Source: Rhodohalobacter halophilus
GTDB lineage: Bacteria > Bacteroidota > Rhodothermia > Balneolales > Balneolaceae
Direction: 5' to 3'
DNA: 64,000 nt
NCBI RefSeq assembly: GCF_001715195.1
Contig: NZ_MDWE01000005.1
Span: 62,001-126,000, forward strand
Of this stretch, positions 36,479 to 45,158 are shown one piece after another. The first letter of the stretch is position 1, and every line of letters starts with the position of its first letter. A model generated the notes under the pieces. It saw nothing but the letters and a program-made list of their open reading frames with translations, made no database searches and was not told the origin of the DNA. A program made the position numbers and the translations under genes.

Positions 36479-38320
36479 ATGTGCGGAATTGTAGGTTATG
36501 TAGGTGACAGAGACGCTTCTCAGGTACTCATCAAAGGTTTGAAAAGGTTGGAGTATCGCGGATATGATTCAGCCGGCGTTGCCATTATGAACGGTGAGCT
36601 GAATATTCAAAAAGGGAAAGGGAAAGTTGCCAACTTAGATAAAAAAGTTGAAGCAAATGGGTTGGCAGGAAACATTGGGATTGGCCACACACGCTGGGCA
36701 ACTCATGGAGAACCAAATGATATCAATTCACATCCTCATCTGAGTGAATCGGGGAATATTGCGGTTGTACACAATGGGATTATTGAAAACTACACCTCTC
36801 TGAAAAAAAAGCTGACGGAAAAAGGGCGGACGTTTAAAAGTCAGACCGATACAGAGATTGTCGCTCAGCTACTGGAGGAGATTTACTCTTCATCAGATGA
36901 AATTACGTTTGAACAGGCAATTCAGTTAACTCTGAAGCAGATCGTTGGTACATATGGGCTGGCCATTGTAAATATGGAGACACCCGAAAAAATTTACATT
37001 GCCCGAAAAGGTTCACCCTTGCTGCTTGGAATCGGTGAGAATGAGATGTTTATCGCTTCAGATGCGTCACCTATTGTTGAGTACACCAACAAGGTTGTCT
37101 ACCTGGATGACGGAGAAATGGCGGTTGTGACTCGAGATGGATATGAGGTAAAAACAATTGAAGATGTAGCTCTGACCAAAGAGGTACATGAACTTGCCAT
37201 CAGCCTGGAGGAGATCGAAAAGGCCGGTTATCCGCACTTTATGCTAAAAGAGATTTTTGAACAGCCCCGTTCGCTGGCAGACTGTATGCGCGGGCGGATT
37301 GATCCGGAAAAGGGAACCGTGCAGCTTGGCGGAATTGCCGATGTGATGGATGATCTTGCAAACGCGAATCGAATTGTCATTGCAGCATGCGGAACCAGCT
37401 GGCACTCCGGGCTGGTGGGTGAGTATCTTTTCGAGTATCTGGCCAAAACACCGGTTGAGGTAGAGTACGCATCTGAATTTCGCTATCGTGATCCATTAAT
37501 CGGAGAAGGCGATGTGATGTTGGTGATCTCTCAAAGTGGTGAAACGGCAGATACTCTCGCGGCCCTTCGTGAAGCGAAGGAGCGAGGTGCGATGGTTCTG
37601 GGTATCTGCAATGTTGTGGGATCTACGATCTCCCGCGAAACCGATGCGGGGGTATTTACCCATGCCGGACCGGAAATTGGGGTAGCTTCCACAAAAGCAT
37701 TTACTGCACAGGTTGTGGTATTAACGATGATGGCGCTGGCTCTCGGTATTAAAAAAGGGCACATAAGTAATGAAAAGGCGAAAAAATATATCAAGGAGCT
37801 GAATACGATTCCGGAAAAAGTAGATCAGATTTTAAAGGAGTGCGATGATGTAACCAAAGAGATGGCGAAGATGTTTACTTATGCACCGAATTTCCTTTAC
37901 CTGGGCCGAAGCTACAATTTCCCTGTTGCGCTTGAGGGTGCTTTGAAGCTGAAGGAGATCTCTTATATCCACGCAGAAGGGTATCCTGCTGCAGAAATGA
38001 AACATGGGCCAATCGCTCTGATCGATGAAATGATGCCGGTGGTTGTAATTGCCGCAACAGATCACACAAATGACAAGATGATATCCAACATAGAAGAGGT
38101 GAAAGCACGAAAGGGACGTATCATCTCCATCATGAATAAGGGGAACAGCGATGTAAAAGATCTATCTGAGTATTCGATCTCTATACCATCTACCTATGAT
38201 GTGTTTTCACCTCTGCTAACCGTTATTCCGCTGCAGCTGCTCTCGTACTACATAGCTGTAAATCGTGGGTGTAATGTAGACCAGCCGCGGAACCTAGCTA
38301 AGAGTGTTACTGTTGAGTAG
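36479..38320 (+). CDS. glmS: Glutamine-fructose-6-phosphate aminotransferase (isomerizing)
   Basis: The 613-residue product starts MCGIVGYVG, so Cys2 becomes the N-terminal nucleophile of the glutaminase domain (about residues 2-235, RLEYRGYDSAGVA, HTRWATHGEP). Two SIS isomerase domains follow (AACGTSWHSGLVGEYLFE; LYLGRSYNFPVALEGALKLKE), and the C-terminus is the canonical PRNLAKSVTVE. It makes glucosamine-6-phosphate for cell-wall synthesis. The GlmU-like gene is divergent upstream. No glmS ribozyme is apparent in the short leader. Confidence 0.98.
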   Translation: MCGIVGYVGDRDASQVLIKGLKRLEYRGYDSAGVAIMNGELNIQKGKGKVANLDKKVEANGLAGNIGIGHTRWATHGEPNDINSHPHLSESGNIAVVHNGIIENYTSLKKKLTEKGRTFKSQTDTEIVAQLLEEIYSSSDEITFEQAIQLTLKQIVGTYGLAIVNMETPEKIYIARKGSPLLLGIGENEMFIASDASPIVEYTNKVVYLDDGEMAVVTRDGYEVKTIEDVALTKEVHELAISLEEIEKAGYPHFMLKEIFEQPRSLADCMRGRIDPEKGTVQLGGIADVMDDLANANRIVIAACGTSWHSGLVGEYLFEYLAKTPVEVEYASEFRYRDPLIGEGDVMLVISQSGETADTLAALREAKERGAMVLGICNVVGSTISRETDAGVFTHAGPEIGVASTKAFTAQVVVLTMMALALGIKKGHISNEKAKKYIKELNTIPEKVDQILKECDDVTKEMAKMFTYAPNFLYLGRSYNFPVALEGALKLKEISYIHAEGYPAAEMKHGPIALIDEMMPVVVIAATDHTNDKMISNIEEVKARKGRIISIMNKGNSDVKDLSEYSISIPSTYDVFSPLLTVIPLQLLSYYIAVNRGCNVDQPRNLAKSVTVE

Positions 38321-38355
38321 AGTACTCTCAGCTATTTTATTTCGTTTACAAGTGT

Positions 38356-38919
38356 ATGAAGTTATCAGTCAAAAATATGGTTTGTCCCCGATGCGTGGAA
38401 TCTGTTTCGGGAATTCTTGCCGGGATGAACATATCCAATGCCGAAGTAGAGCTTGGCTCGGTACATGTTGACAGAAAGTTGACCGATCAAGAGATGTTAA
38501 CTCTTAGTCAACGTCTTCAGGATAAAGGCTTTGAACTGATCTTTGACCGGGAGACGGAACTTGTGAACGAAGTAAAATCGGCTCTGATTAAATATGTTGA
38601 TCATCTGGAAAAGGAACAGAACCCGGAAAAATTGTCGGTATTTGTCTCCCGGTTAACAAACTACAACTACTCTTATCTGAGTAAGATATATTCAGAACAG
38701 ACCGGTGAAACTGTAGAGACACATCTCATTAAAATGAAAATAGAGAGAGTGAAAGAGTTGCTCGGTTTCGAAAAATGGACACTGAGTGAAATAGCTTGGA
38801 GGCTCAAATACAGCAGCGTACAGTATCTATCCAATCAGTTCAAAAAAGTGACCGGGTTGACCGTGACACAATACAGGAAGTCTGATCAAAAAGCCCGTCA
38901 GCCTTTGGATCAGATTTAA
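38356..38919 (+). CDS. AraC-family regulator with N-terminal HMA-like metal-binding domain
   Basis: The 187-residue product joins an N-terminal HMA-like domain (about residues 1-65, with a CxxC pair in KNMVCPRCVESV) to a C-terminal AraC-type DNA-binding domain (about 95-180: LTNYNYSYLSKIYSEQTG, TLSEIAWRLKYSSVQYLSNQFKKVTG). The gene lies 82 bp before copA, so I infer a copper-responsive activator in which metal binding by the CxxC domain controls DNA binding. This domain pair is different from the CueR or CopY regulators usually described. Direct evidence for metal sensing is lacking. Confidence 0.85.
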   Translation: MKLSVKNMVCPRCVESVSGILAGMNISNAEVELGSVHVDRKLTDQEMLTLSQRLQDKGFELIFDRETELVNEVKSALIKYVDHLEKEQNPEKLSVFVSRLTNYNYSYLSKIYSEQTGETVETHLIKMKIERVKELLGFEKWTLSEIAWRLKYSSVQYLSNQFKKVTGLTVTQYRKSDQKARQPLDQI

Positions 38920-39001
38920 TCCAAAAATTTTACACAACCTGCTCTTTCCGATATAACGATTCCAGTTCAGTGAGTTTGTAAGTTCATTACAGAAAGAAAA
39001 T

Positions 39002-39466
39002 GTGAAAACTGAATTGCAGAAAATGAAGAAACGTGTTCAAATAAACGGAATGCATTGTGCAGGTTGCGTCAATGCTGTTGAGAAAGTATTGAGTCGCCTG
39101 GATAACGTGAAGGATGTAAACGTTCAGCTTACCACAGAGAGTGCAGAAATTGAAGTGGAAGGGGATGACTTTCCTTATGAGAAAGTTCGGGAAGCAATTG
39201 AAAATGCCGGGTATGAAGTTGAAGAAGAGAAAACTGAATCGGTCTCACTTCAGATAGGAGGGATGCACTGTGCCGGATGCTCTTCAGCCGTTGAAAAAGC
39301 ACTGAATAAAAGAGAGGGGATTATTCAGGCAAATGTGAATCTTACAGCAGAAAAGGCTTTTGTTGAGTACGATTCTTCAATCATTTCAATAGATGAGATC
39401 CGAGAGAGTATTGAGAGTGCCGGTTACGAAGTGATCGATCAGCAAAAAAAAAAGCAAATAAGTTAG
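39002..39466 (+). CDS. Two-HMA-domain protein: copper chaperone or N-terminal part of split CopA
   Basis: The 154 residues contain two tandem heavy-metal-associated domains, each with GMHCAGC (about residues 18-23 and 86-91). The start is GTG 39002, or ATG 39023. The frame runs through an A10 tract (39444-39453) and stops three codons later at 39464-39466. The -1 frame from the same point reads [12 protein letters not shown] and continues without a stop into the CopA core. The protein is therefore either a stand-alone copper chaperone or the product made when a frameshift does not happen. A joined protein would be about 835 residues, a usual CopA length. Confidence 0.85.
   Translation: MKTELQKMKKRVQINGMHCAGCVNAVEKVLSRLDNVKDVNVQLTTESAEIEVEGDDFPYEKVREAIENAGYEVEEEKTESVSLQIGGMHCAGCSSAVEKALNKREGIIQANVNLTAEKAFVEYDSSIISIDEIRESIESAGYEVIDQQKKKQIS
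39448..39454 (+). other. Candidate -1 frameshift site (A AAA AAG) in copA
   Basis: The heptamer A AAA AAG is exactly in phase with the HMA reading frame (codons AAA AAG at 39449-39454) and sits within an A10 run. After a -1 slip the next codons are GCA AAT AAG TTA GAT, leading into the ATPase frame. The zero frame stops after CAA ATA AGT. The same heptamer drives frameshifting in E. coli dnaX. A weak stem (GAGAG with CTCTC, 39478-39500) lies downstream. No strong upstream Shine-Dalgarno-like stimulator is seen. Confidence 0.5.
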
Positions 39467-39516
39467 ATCAAAAAAAGGAGAGAGAAGAGAAAAAGCTCTC
39501 GGCTGCTAAGAAAAAG

Positions 39517-41508
39517 ATGGTTCAGAGCTGGGTTGTAACACTCCCGCTGATGCTCTGGATGTTTCTAAGCATGGTGCTTGGAATTCATCTTACTTCTCAC
39601 CTTGTGATGGAGTTTGCAATGGTTGCCGGTGCCGGTTATGTCCTTTTTGGGCCGGGCTTAGAAACCCTTCGAAGTGCACTGATCTCCAGCCGAAATCTCA
39701 CACCCAACATGGATGTGCTGATTGCTCTCGGAACAACGGCATCACTCATTACCGGATTTGTATCCCTGGCTCATATGTTTGGGTGGGTCCACTCGCCATT
39801 CTACAGTTTTGCCGGGATTGCGGCTATGATCATGTCTTTTCATTTGACCGGCCGATACATTGAAGCAAAGGCACGTGGCCGAGCATCGGATGCAATTACT
39901 AAACTTCTGACACTGGAAGCGAAAACTGCAAGAATTATCAAAAATGGCCTGGAAGAAGAGATTGAAGTAAGTGAATTGAAAAAAGGGGATGTGATGATTG
40001 TCCGCCCGGGCGAAACCATTCCAACAGACGGTGTGGTTGTAGACGGCAAAAGTTCAGTTGACGAATCGATGGTAACCGGAGAGTCGATGCCGGTAGTGAG
40101 GGAGAAAGGGGATGAAGTCATAGGCGGGACGATAAACAGTGAAGGATCGATACGTGTTCAGGCTAAGGAGGTCGGCGAAAATACGTTCCTCAACAAAGTT
40201 ATCCGGATGGTGGAAGAGGCTCAGGGATCGAAAATACCGATTCAGGATTTTGCGGATCGGGTTACGGCTATTTTTGTGCCTGTTGTACTGGCCTTAACAG
40301 CATTTACATTTGCCGTATGGATGATCTTTCCGGAAGGGTTACGCCCGATTCTGGTCTGGGCAGACTCATTTTTGCCATGGATCATCACCGACCTTGAGCC
40401 GGTCAGTCAGGCTTTCTTTGTAGCGCTTGCAGTATTGGTGATTGCATGTCCCTGTGCGCTGGGCTTAGCTACCCCAACCGCCCTGATGGTTGGAACCGGA
40501 CTTGGTGCCGAGAATGGAATTTTAATCCGGAAAGGTGAAGCGATTCAGCGCTTGGAAGAGGTGACAACATTTGTATTTGATAAGACCGGAACTCTGACCA
40601 AAGGTGAGCCTGAAGTGACGGACTGGGTTAGTTTTACAGACGCAGATGAATTGCTGAAAAAGAGAATTGCAGCAATTGAGAACCTTTCGGAGCATCCACT
40701 AAGCAGGGCTATCACTTCTTATACCGGAATTGATGATCTGCCTGATGTAGAAAATTTTGAGTCCTTCACCGGAATGGGTGTAAAAGGAGAGGTGGATGGT
40801 GAACGAATTCTGGCTGGGAATAAAGATCTGCTTGAAAAATTCTCCGTAGCACTTACCTCTGAAGTGGAACGAGAGTCATCCAAACTGTTGGCTTCAGGGA
40901 AAACAACCATATTTTTGGTTATTGGTGAGAAAGTTGAAGCACTTTGCGGTATAAAGGATACTCTGAAAAAAGAGACTCCCGAAGTCATCGCGTCACTGCA
41001 CAAGAAAGGGTATAAAACGGTGATGCTGACGGGAGATCAAGAGAAAGTTGCTGAAATTATTTCAAAAGAGATCGGAATCAATGAGTTTTATGCTCAAGTA
41101 AAACCCGGTGAAAAGTCGGACGTTATCAGACAGCTCCAAGAGAAGGGAGAAGTGGTGGCCATGGTAGGTGACGGAATTAATGATGCGCCTGCATTAACCC
41201 AATCTGATGTTGGAATCGCCCTCGGAACCGGGACTGACATTGCAATTGAATCAGGCAGTATGATTCTTATAGATGGCAACCCGCAAGCAATATTGCGGGC
41301 TATAAACTTGAGCAGGGAGACATTCAAGAAAATTCGTCAAAATCTCTTCTGGGCATTTTTCTATAATTTGGTAATGCTGCCTGTTGCAATGGTTGGCTGG
41401 ATGCATCCCGTTCTGGCTGAAATTGCCATGGCTCTGAGTTCCATCAATGTTGTAGGAAACTCCCGAAGATTGCAGACAAAAAATATTGATGAATCAGGAA
41501 CAAAATAG
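39517..41508 (+). CDS. copA: Copper-exporting P1B-type ATPase core (CopA), in -1 frame to the HMA domains
   Basis: The 663 residues from ATG 39517 hold the whole P1B core: helices, the actuator with [13 protein letters not shown], the CPC metal site (C311, C313 in [12 protein letters not shown]), the phosphorylation site [11 protein letters not shown] (Asp355), the P1[10 protein letters not shown] motif and the hinge [10 protein letters not shown]. The last helices carry YNLVMLP and [12 protein letters not shown], the Cu+ (P1B-1) signatures. The ATG has no ribosome-binding site, and the frame is open upstream to the A10 tract at 39444. This suggests that translation normally enters from the HMA frame by a -1 shift, or that one base is wrong in the homopolymer. 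Confidence 0.92.
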   Translation: MVQSWVVTLPLMLWMFLSMVLGIHLTSHLVMEFAMVAGAGYVLFGPGLETLRSALISSRNLTPNMDVLIALGTTASLITGFVSLAHMFGWVHSPFYSFAGIAAMIMSFHLTGRYIEAKARGRASDAITKLLTLEAKTARIIKNGLEEEIEVSELKKGDVMIVRPGETIPTDGVVVDGKSSVDESMVTGESMPVVREKGDEVIGGTINSEGSIRVQAKEVGENTFLNKVIRMVEEAQGSKIPIQDFADRVTAIFVPVVLALTAFTFAVWMIFPEGLRPILVWADSFLPWIITDLEPVSQAFFVALAVLVIACPCALGLATPTALMVGTGLGAENGILIRKGEAIQRLEEVTTFVFDKTGTLTKGEPEVTDWVSFTDADELLKKRIAAIENLSEHPLSRAITSYTGIDDLPDVENFESFTGMGVKGEVDGERILAGNKDLLEKFSVALTSEVERESSKLLASGKTTIFLVIGEKVEALCGIKDTLKKETPEVIASLHKKGYKTVMLTGDQEKVAEIISKEIGINEFYAQVKPGEKSDVIRQLQEKGEVVAMVGDGINDAPALTQSDVGIALGTGTDIAIESGSMILIDGNPQAILRAINLSRETFKKIRQNLFWAFFYNLVMLPVAMVGWMHPVLAEIAMALSSINVVGNSRRLQTKNIDESGTK

Positions 41509-41859
41509 ATGATTTCTTGTAACAAATTCCTTTCTAAAAACTCTTATTAAGTACACAACATTACAAAAGCTGTGAAAGGCTCATTCAAAAAATTGTAAAT
41601 AGTTGTGATGGTGATAAACAAAAACTTGATTTTGGCTACGGTTCTATTTAGATAGAATAGTCCCACAAAGCCACTCTTTTAAAATTTTGTGTTCTCTGAT
41701 GAAAAACTGGAAAACATTACTCTTTAAGGTAGCTCTGCTCGTAGTTATCGCAATTGTTATTTTTACCGGCTGAAAGTTTACTTTGCATGGTGTAGCCATG
41801 ACGTAGTCCACCGTAATTTTTTATACCTTCTTGAAAGGGGTAAATAGAAAAGTTTTATC
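41509..41859. other. 351-bp gap between copA and the hybrid kinase
   Basis: Apart from a 24-codon hydrophobic frame (41699-41773, listed separately) I see no gene. No convincing terminator follows copA; the stretch is AT-rich and must hold the promoter of the kinase gene. Confidence 0.5.
41699..41773 (+). CDS. Possible 24-residue single-helix membrane peptide
   Basis: ATG to TGA encodes MKNWKTLLFKVALLVVIAIV followed by IFTG: a short positively charged start and one hydrophobic helix. This is the shape of known small membrane proteins. It also resembles a lipoprotein signal peptide cut off exactly where the lipobox Cys would be (TGA in place of TGT or TGC), so it could be a decayed signal. 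No strong ribosome-binding site precedes it. Confidence 0.25.
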   Translation: MKNWKTLLFKVALLVVIAIVIFTG

Positions 41860-43809
41860 ATGAGCGGTGACATAGAATTTCTTCAAAAACATGCTACACT
41901 CATTTCTAAGCTTCTCAACTACACGTTTGATGCTTGTCTTATCTGTGAACCGTCTGATGGTGAGTTGAGGACTCTGTATGCCAATCAAACCTACTACTCA
42001 CTCACCGAACAGGCAGAAGAGGATGTTGTGGGAGCTAAACCACGATTAACAGCCAATAAAACTACTGCTGACAACATTTATCAGTCCATTCTGAAAAGTT
42101 TTAATCAGAGTGAAACGTTCGAAAAGGAGTGTTCCGGGCTGACAGCTGCCGGTAATCCATTTTGGGCTATCGTGAAGTCATACTCCATAGATGACGGCGA
42201 TGAAAAGTTTTGTGTGATTCTTATTAAGGATATCACAATTCGAAAAAGAAGGGAGAGAGAACTGACGAAGGCAGTTGAATCAGCGGAGGAGTCAAAAGTA
42301 GTGAAGGATAAATTTCTGGCGAATATGAGCCATGAGATGAGAACCCCCCTAAACGGCATACTTGGTACAGCTCAACTACTGGAAGGAACAGAGTTGAGTG
42401 AGGAACAGGCAGACTATGTAGAAGAAGTTCGGCACTCTGCTGAAAACCTTTTAGCAATCATCAACGATATTCTGGAATTTAACTTCCTGAAATCAACCCA
42501 GTTCAAGCTCGAGAACAGGAAGTTTAACCTTCAAAAACAGCTGAGCGGCCTGCTTGAGACAATAAAGGGGAGAGCCGAAGAAAAAGGTTTAAAGCTAGAA
42601 CTCGTAGTATCAGATAAATTTCCCTCACAACTTTTGGGAGATTCTGTCCGACTGACACAAATTTTAATGAACCTGATTGGTAACTCCATCAAATTTACCA
42701 ACGAAGGGACGGTAACTATTTTGGCCAGGGCCTTGAAGCCTGAAAATGGAAGGGTACCGGTTGAAATAAAAGTAAAAGACTCAGGAATCGGTATTCCTGA
42801 ATCGATGGTTGAGGATGTGTTTGAGAGTTTTAATCAGGCGTTCAAGTCCAGGTTGTACAAGTATGGAGGTACCGGAATTGGACTTTCTATAGTGAAGCAA
42901 CTGGTTGGGCATATGGATGGCCGGATTGATGTGGAGAGTGAAATTGGGAAAGGAACAACGGTGACACTGCTGTTACCGTTTGAACTTCCAGGGTCGTCCA
43001 CAGAGTACAAATCGCTGGATCAGCAGGAGTCTGATGAGGAAGAGTTTTCCGGACATAAAATCTTAATTGTGGATGACTATCCTCTGAATCGCAGAATTGT
43101 GAAAGGTATGCTGAAGCGTTTGGGGGTTGAAGTAGATGAAGCCGAAGATGGTGCTGAAGCTCTTCAATTGAGTGAGCATCACAATTATTTAGCTATTTTT
43201 ATGGATGTTCACATGCCGGGAATGGGTGGGCTAGAAGCAACCCGTAAAATTCGGGGTCGAGAAGAGAAAAAGGGAATTCACACACCGATCGTTGCAATCA
43301 CGGCATCTGTGTTGGATCGGGATATTGAAGAGTGCAGAGAGGCCGGAATGGATGGGTTTATGGCAAAGCCATTCACATACAACCAGATCTACGAAAATTT
43401 CAAAAAATATGTTGTTGACAGGGAGAGCGGTGAGCAGCTTCCAGAAGATGATGGTCAGGAGCCCGATGAATTATTAAACAATCTTGAAGAGATGACGGGT
43501 GGTGACCAGGAGCTGATAGTAGAGATGCTGGACCTATTTCTGGATCAAACTCCCGAATTGATGGATCAAATTCTTGAGTATTTTAATCAGGGCAAATATA
43601 ATCTTGTAAAGAGCAGCTCTCATACCCTTAAACCAACATTCACATATATTGGTATGGAGCAAGCCACAGAGCTGGCTAAAAAAATTGAAGAGATGGCAGG
43701 CCGTGAACAGGTCATTGAAAAAGAGCTGGCTATCTTGATAAATGAGCTGAAAGATCTATGTGATGATGCGATTAAGAGAGTAGGCAAAGTGAGAGAAAGG
43801 TACTCATAG
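41860..43809 (+). CDS. Hybrid sensor histidine kinase (PAS-HisKA-HATPase-REC-HPt)
   Basis: The 649-residue product has no membrane helix, so it is cytoplasmic. The order is a PAS-like domain (about residues 15-130), HisKA with NMSHEMRTPLNG (His158), HATPase_c (about 255-375, NLIGNSIKFTNEG, DSGIGIPE, GGTGIGLSIV), a receiver domain (about 395-515, VDDYPLNRRIV, acceptor Asp449 in FMDVHMPGMGG) and an HPt domain (about 540-645, phosphorylatable His588 in SSSHTLKP). This makes a full internal phosphorelay, but no partner response regulator lies nearby. It overlaps the convergent GNAT gene by six bases. Confidence 0.95.
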   Translation: MSGDIEFLQKHATLISKLLNYTFDACLICEPSDGELRTLYANQTYYSLTEQAEEDVVGAKPRLTANKTTADNIYQSILKSFNQSETFEKECSGLTAAGNPFWAIVKSYSIDDGDEKFCVILIKDITIRKRRERELTKAVESAEESKVVKDKFLANMSHEMRTPLNGILGTAQLLEGTELSEEQADYVEEVRHSAENLLAIINDILEFNFLKSTQFKLENRKFNLQKQLSGLLETIKGRAEEKGLKLELVVSDKFPSQLLGDSVRLTQILMNLIGNSIKFTNEGTVTILARALKPENGRVPVEIKVKDSGIGIPESMVEDVFESFNQAFKSRLYKYGGTGIGLSIVKQLVGHMDGRIDVESEIGKGTTVTLLLPFELPGSSTEYKSLDQQESDEEEFSGHKILIVDDYPLNRRIVKGMLKRLGVEVDEAEDGAEALQLSEHHNYLAIFMDVHMPGMGGLEATRKIRGREEKKGIHTPIVAITASVLDRDIEECREAGMDGFMAKPFTYNQIYENFKKYVVDRESGEQLPEDDGQEPDELLNNLEEMTGGDQELIVEMLDLFLDQTPELMDQILEYFNQGKYNLVKSSSHTLKPTFTYIGMEQATELAKKIEEMAGREQVIEKELAILINELKDLCDDAIKRVGKVRERYS

Positions 43810-44247
43810 TTGTTGTACCATCTGCAGGTGAGGAATTCCGTCCTCATCATAAACGTCGCTGCAAGGTGCAAAACCGAGCTCCTTATAGAAGGATTTCAGA
43901 TGAGCTTGTGCTTCTATAAATACACGATCATACTCCATTTCATGAACCCATTTGAGGGATTCTTTTACGACCATTTTTCCCAATCCTCTGCCCCTATGAT
44001 CTTTATGGACGACAATTCTCCCAATGTATACATCGCTGAATTTATCGCCCGGTGGCACTATCCTGCTGTACGCGATTAGATTACCATCCTCTTTTAGCAG
44101 CAGATGGTCTGAATGAGAATCTCGCCCGTCAATATCATCATAGATGCATGTCTGCTCTATGATGAAAATATCCTGTCGCAGTTTCAGAATCTCGTAAAGG
44201 TCGGTTGAAGGCATATTTTGAAGACCTTTGAATCGGGTAAATTGCAT
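43804..44247 (-). CDS. GNAT-family N-acetyltransferase, ElaA-like
   Basis: The 147-residue product matches the ElaA subgroup of GNAT: LYEILKLRQDIFIIEQTCIY at the start, YSRIVPPGDKFSDVYIGRIVV in the middle, and the acetyl-CoA loop HRGRGLGKMVV (Q/RxxGxG/A form) near residue 85. The C-terminal part FYKELGFAPCSDVYDEDGIPH is also typical. It acetylates an unknown substrate. It is convergent with the hybrid kinase gene and their 3' ends overlap by six bases. Confidence 0.9.
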   Translation of the reverse strand: MQFTRFKGLQNMPSTDLYEILKLRQDIFIIEQTCIYDDIDGRDSHSDHLLLKEDGNLIAYSRIVPPGDKFSDVYIGRIVVHKDHRGRGLGKMVVKESLKWVHEMEYDRVFIEAQAHLKSFYKELGFAPCSDVYDEDGIPHLQMVQQL

Positions 44248-44337
44248 GAATTATTAAACTTTTATGTTAAAACCCCGTAAAGCTAATCAGGTTTGTATTA
44301 GCAGAAAATTTCAGGAAAAGTACTAAATCCGATTCCC

Positions 44338-44664
44338 ATGTTAAAAATACTATTAATCAACAGCTTGGTTATTTTCTTCGGTGCCTATTTGTTAGATGGT
44401 GTAAAGGTTAAAAACTATTTAACGGCATTGGGTGTAGCCATTCTGCTGGCTTTAATCAACGTATTTATTAAACCATTCATCGTGCTGCTTACCCTTCCGT
44501 TGACGATTATTACGCTGGGGCTGTTTGTCTGGGTAATTAATGCCTGGATGCTTATGCTAATAGATAAACTTGTTGAGGGCTTTTCGTTAAAAAGTTTCTG
44601 GTGGGCTCTGTTTTTTGCTCTCTTCATCTCCATTCTTAATGGACTACTCCTGCGGATATTTTAG
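44338..44664 (+). CDS. Holin-superfamily IV-like membrane protein (YvlD/DUF360 type)
   Basis: The 108-residue product is almost entirely hydrophobic with four helices (about residues 3-18, 29-46, 47-70 and 86-106) and the family pattern ALINVFIKPFIVLLTLPLTI then TLGLFVWVINAWMLML. These chromosomal proteins are called phage holin superfamily IV by similarity only; no phage genes are near, so lysis is not implied. It stands alone with a weak terminator downstream. Confidence 0.88.
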   Translation: MLKILLINSLVIFFGAYLLDGVKVKNYLTALGVAILLALINVFIKPFIVLLTLPLTIITLGLFVWVINAWMLMLIDKLVEGFSLKSFWWALFFALFISILNGLLLRIF

Positions 44665-44701
44665 ACTATCAGTAATTGTTAAACTTCCGTTAATTTGATT
44701 G

Positions 44702-44740
44702 ACTCGGATGCTATGTGTTCGAGTAATTTTTGTTATTTTC
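44702..44740 (+). terminator. Candidate terminator after the holin-like gene
   Basis: ACTCGGA (44702-44708) pairs with TTCGAGT (44718-44724) over seven positions with one G-T pair, followed by AATTTTTGTTATTTT. The short stem makes it only moderately convincing. Confidence 0.45.
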
Positions 44741-44891
44741 TACAGTTGATCTCTGACAGTGAGAATGTGCAAATAATTGCAAAAATTTTCTTGCAGGCGA
44801 ACGATTTAACACCGTTTTTGTACTTCTTAATTGTACAGTGACAAACAGGCTGTATGATAATTTCCCCAGCCGGATTTAATGATTTCATCAG

Positions 44892-45158
44892 ATGGTAAAG
44901 AAGAAAGTAACAGTTAAAAATGAAGCCGGGTTGCATGCTCGCCCATCATCAGTATTAGTAAAAACCGCATCTAAATTTGATTCAGATTTTTACATTAGTA
45001 TGTATGGGTATAAAGTAAACGGCAAAAGTATTTTGGGGGTCATGACCCTCGCGGCAGAAAGTGGTGCCGAAATGGAGTTGATATTTGACGGCCCTGACGA
45101 AGAGGAAGCACTTAAAATTATTTCTGAGCTGTTTGAGAATAAGTTTCAACCTAACTAA
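44892..45158 (+). CDS. ptsH: Phosphocarrier protein HPr
   Basis: The 88-residue product has the HPr active-site motif EAGLHARPSS with His15, and the regulatory-serine region NGKSILGVMTLA with Ser46. HPr accepts phosphate from enzyme I at His15. Its stop overlaps the start of the enzyme I gene (TAATG), so the two are translated together. No sugar-specific EII genes are visible in the window, so it may serve a regulatory phosphotransfer system rather than sugar import, though EIIs could be elsewhere. Confidence 0.96.
   Translation: MVKKKVTVKNEAGLHARPSSVLVKTASKFDSDFYISMYGYKVNGKSILGVMTLAAESGAEMELIFDGPDEEEALKIISELFENKFQPN

Noticed and set aside
44338-44664. Prophage suggested by the holin-like gene
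   Set aside because: No other phage gene is near; the family is a common chromosomal membrane protein named holin only by similarity.
36389-44820. The 12-mer ACACCGTTTTTG upstream of both glmS (36389) and ptsH (44809)
   Set aside because: Repeats of 12 bases are expected by chance many times in 64 kb, and the sequence after each copy does not align into a shared promoter.
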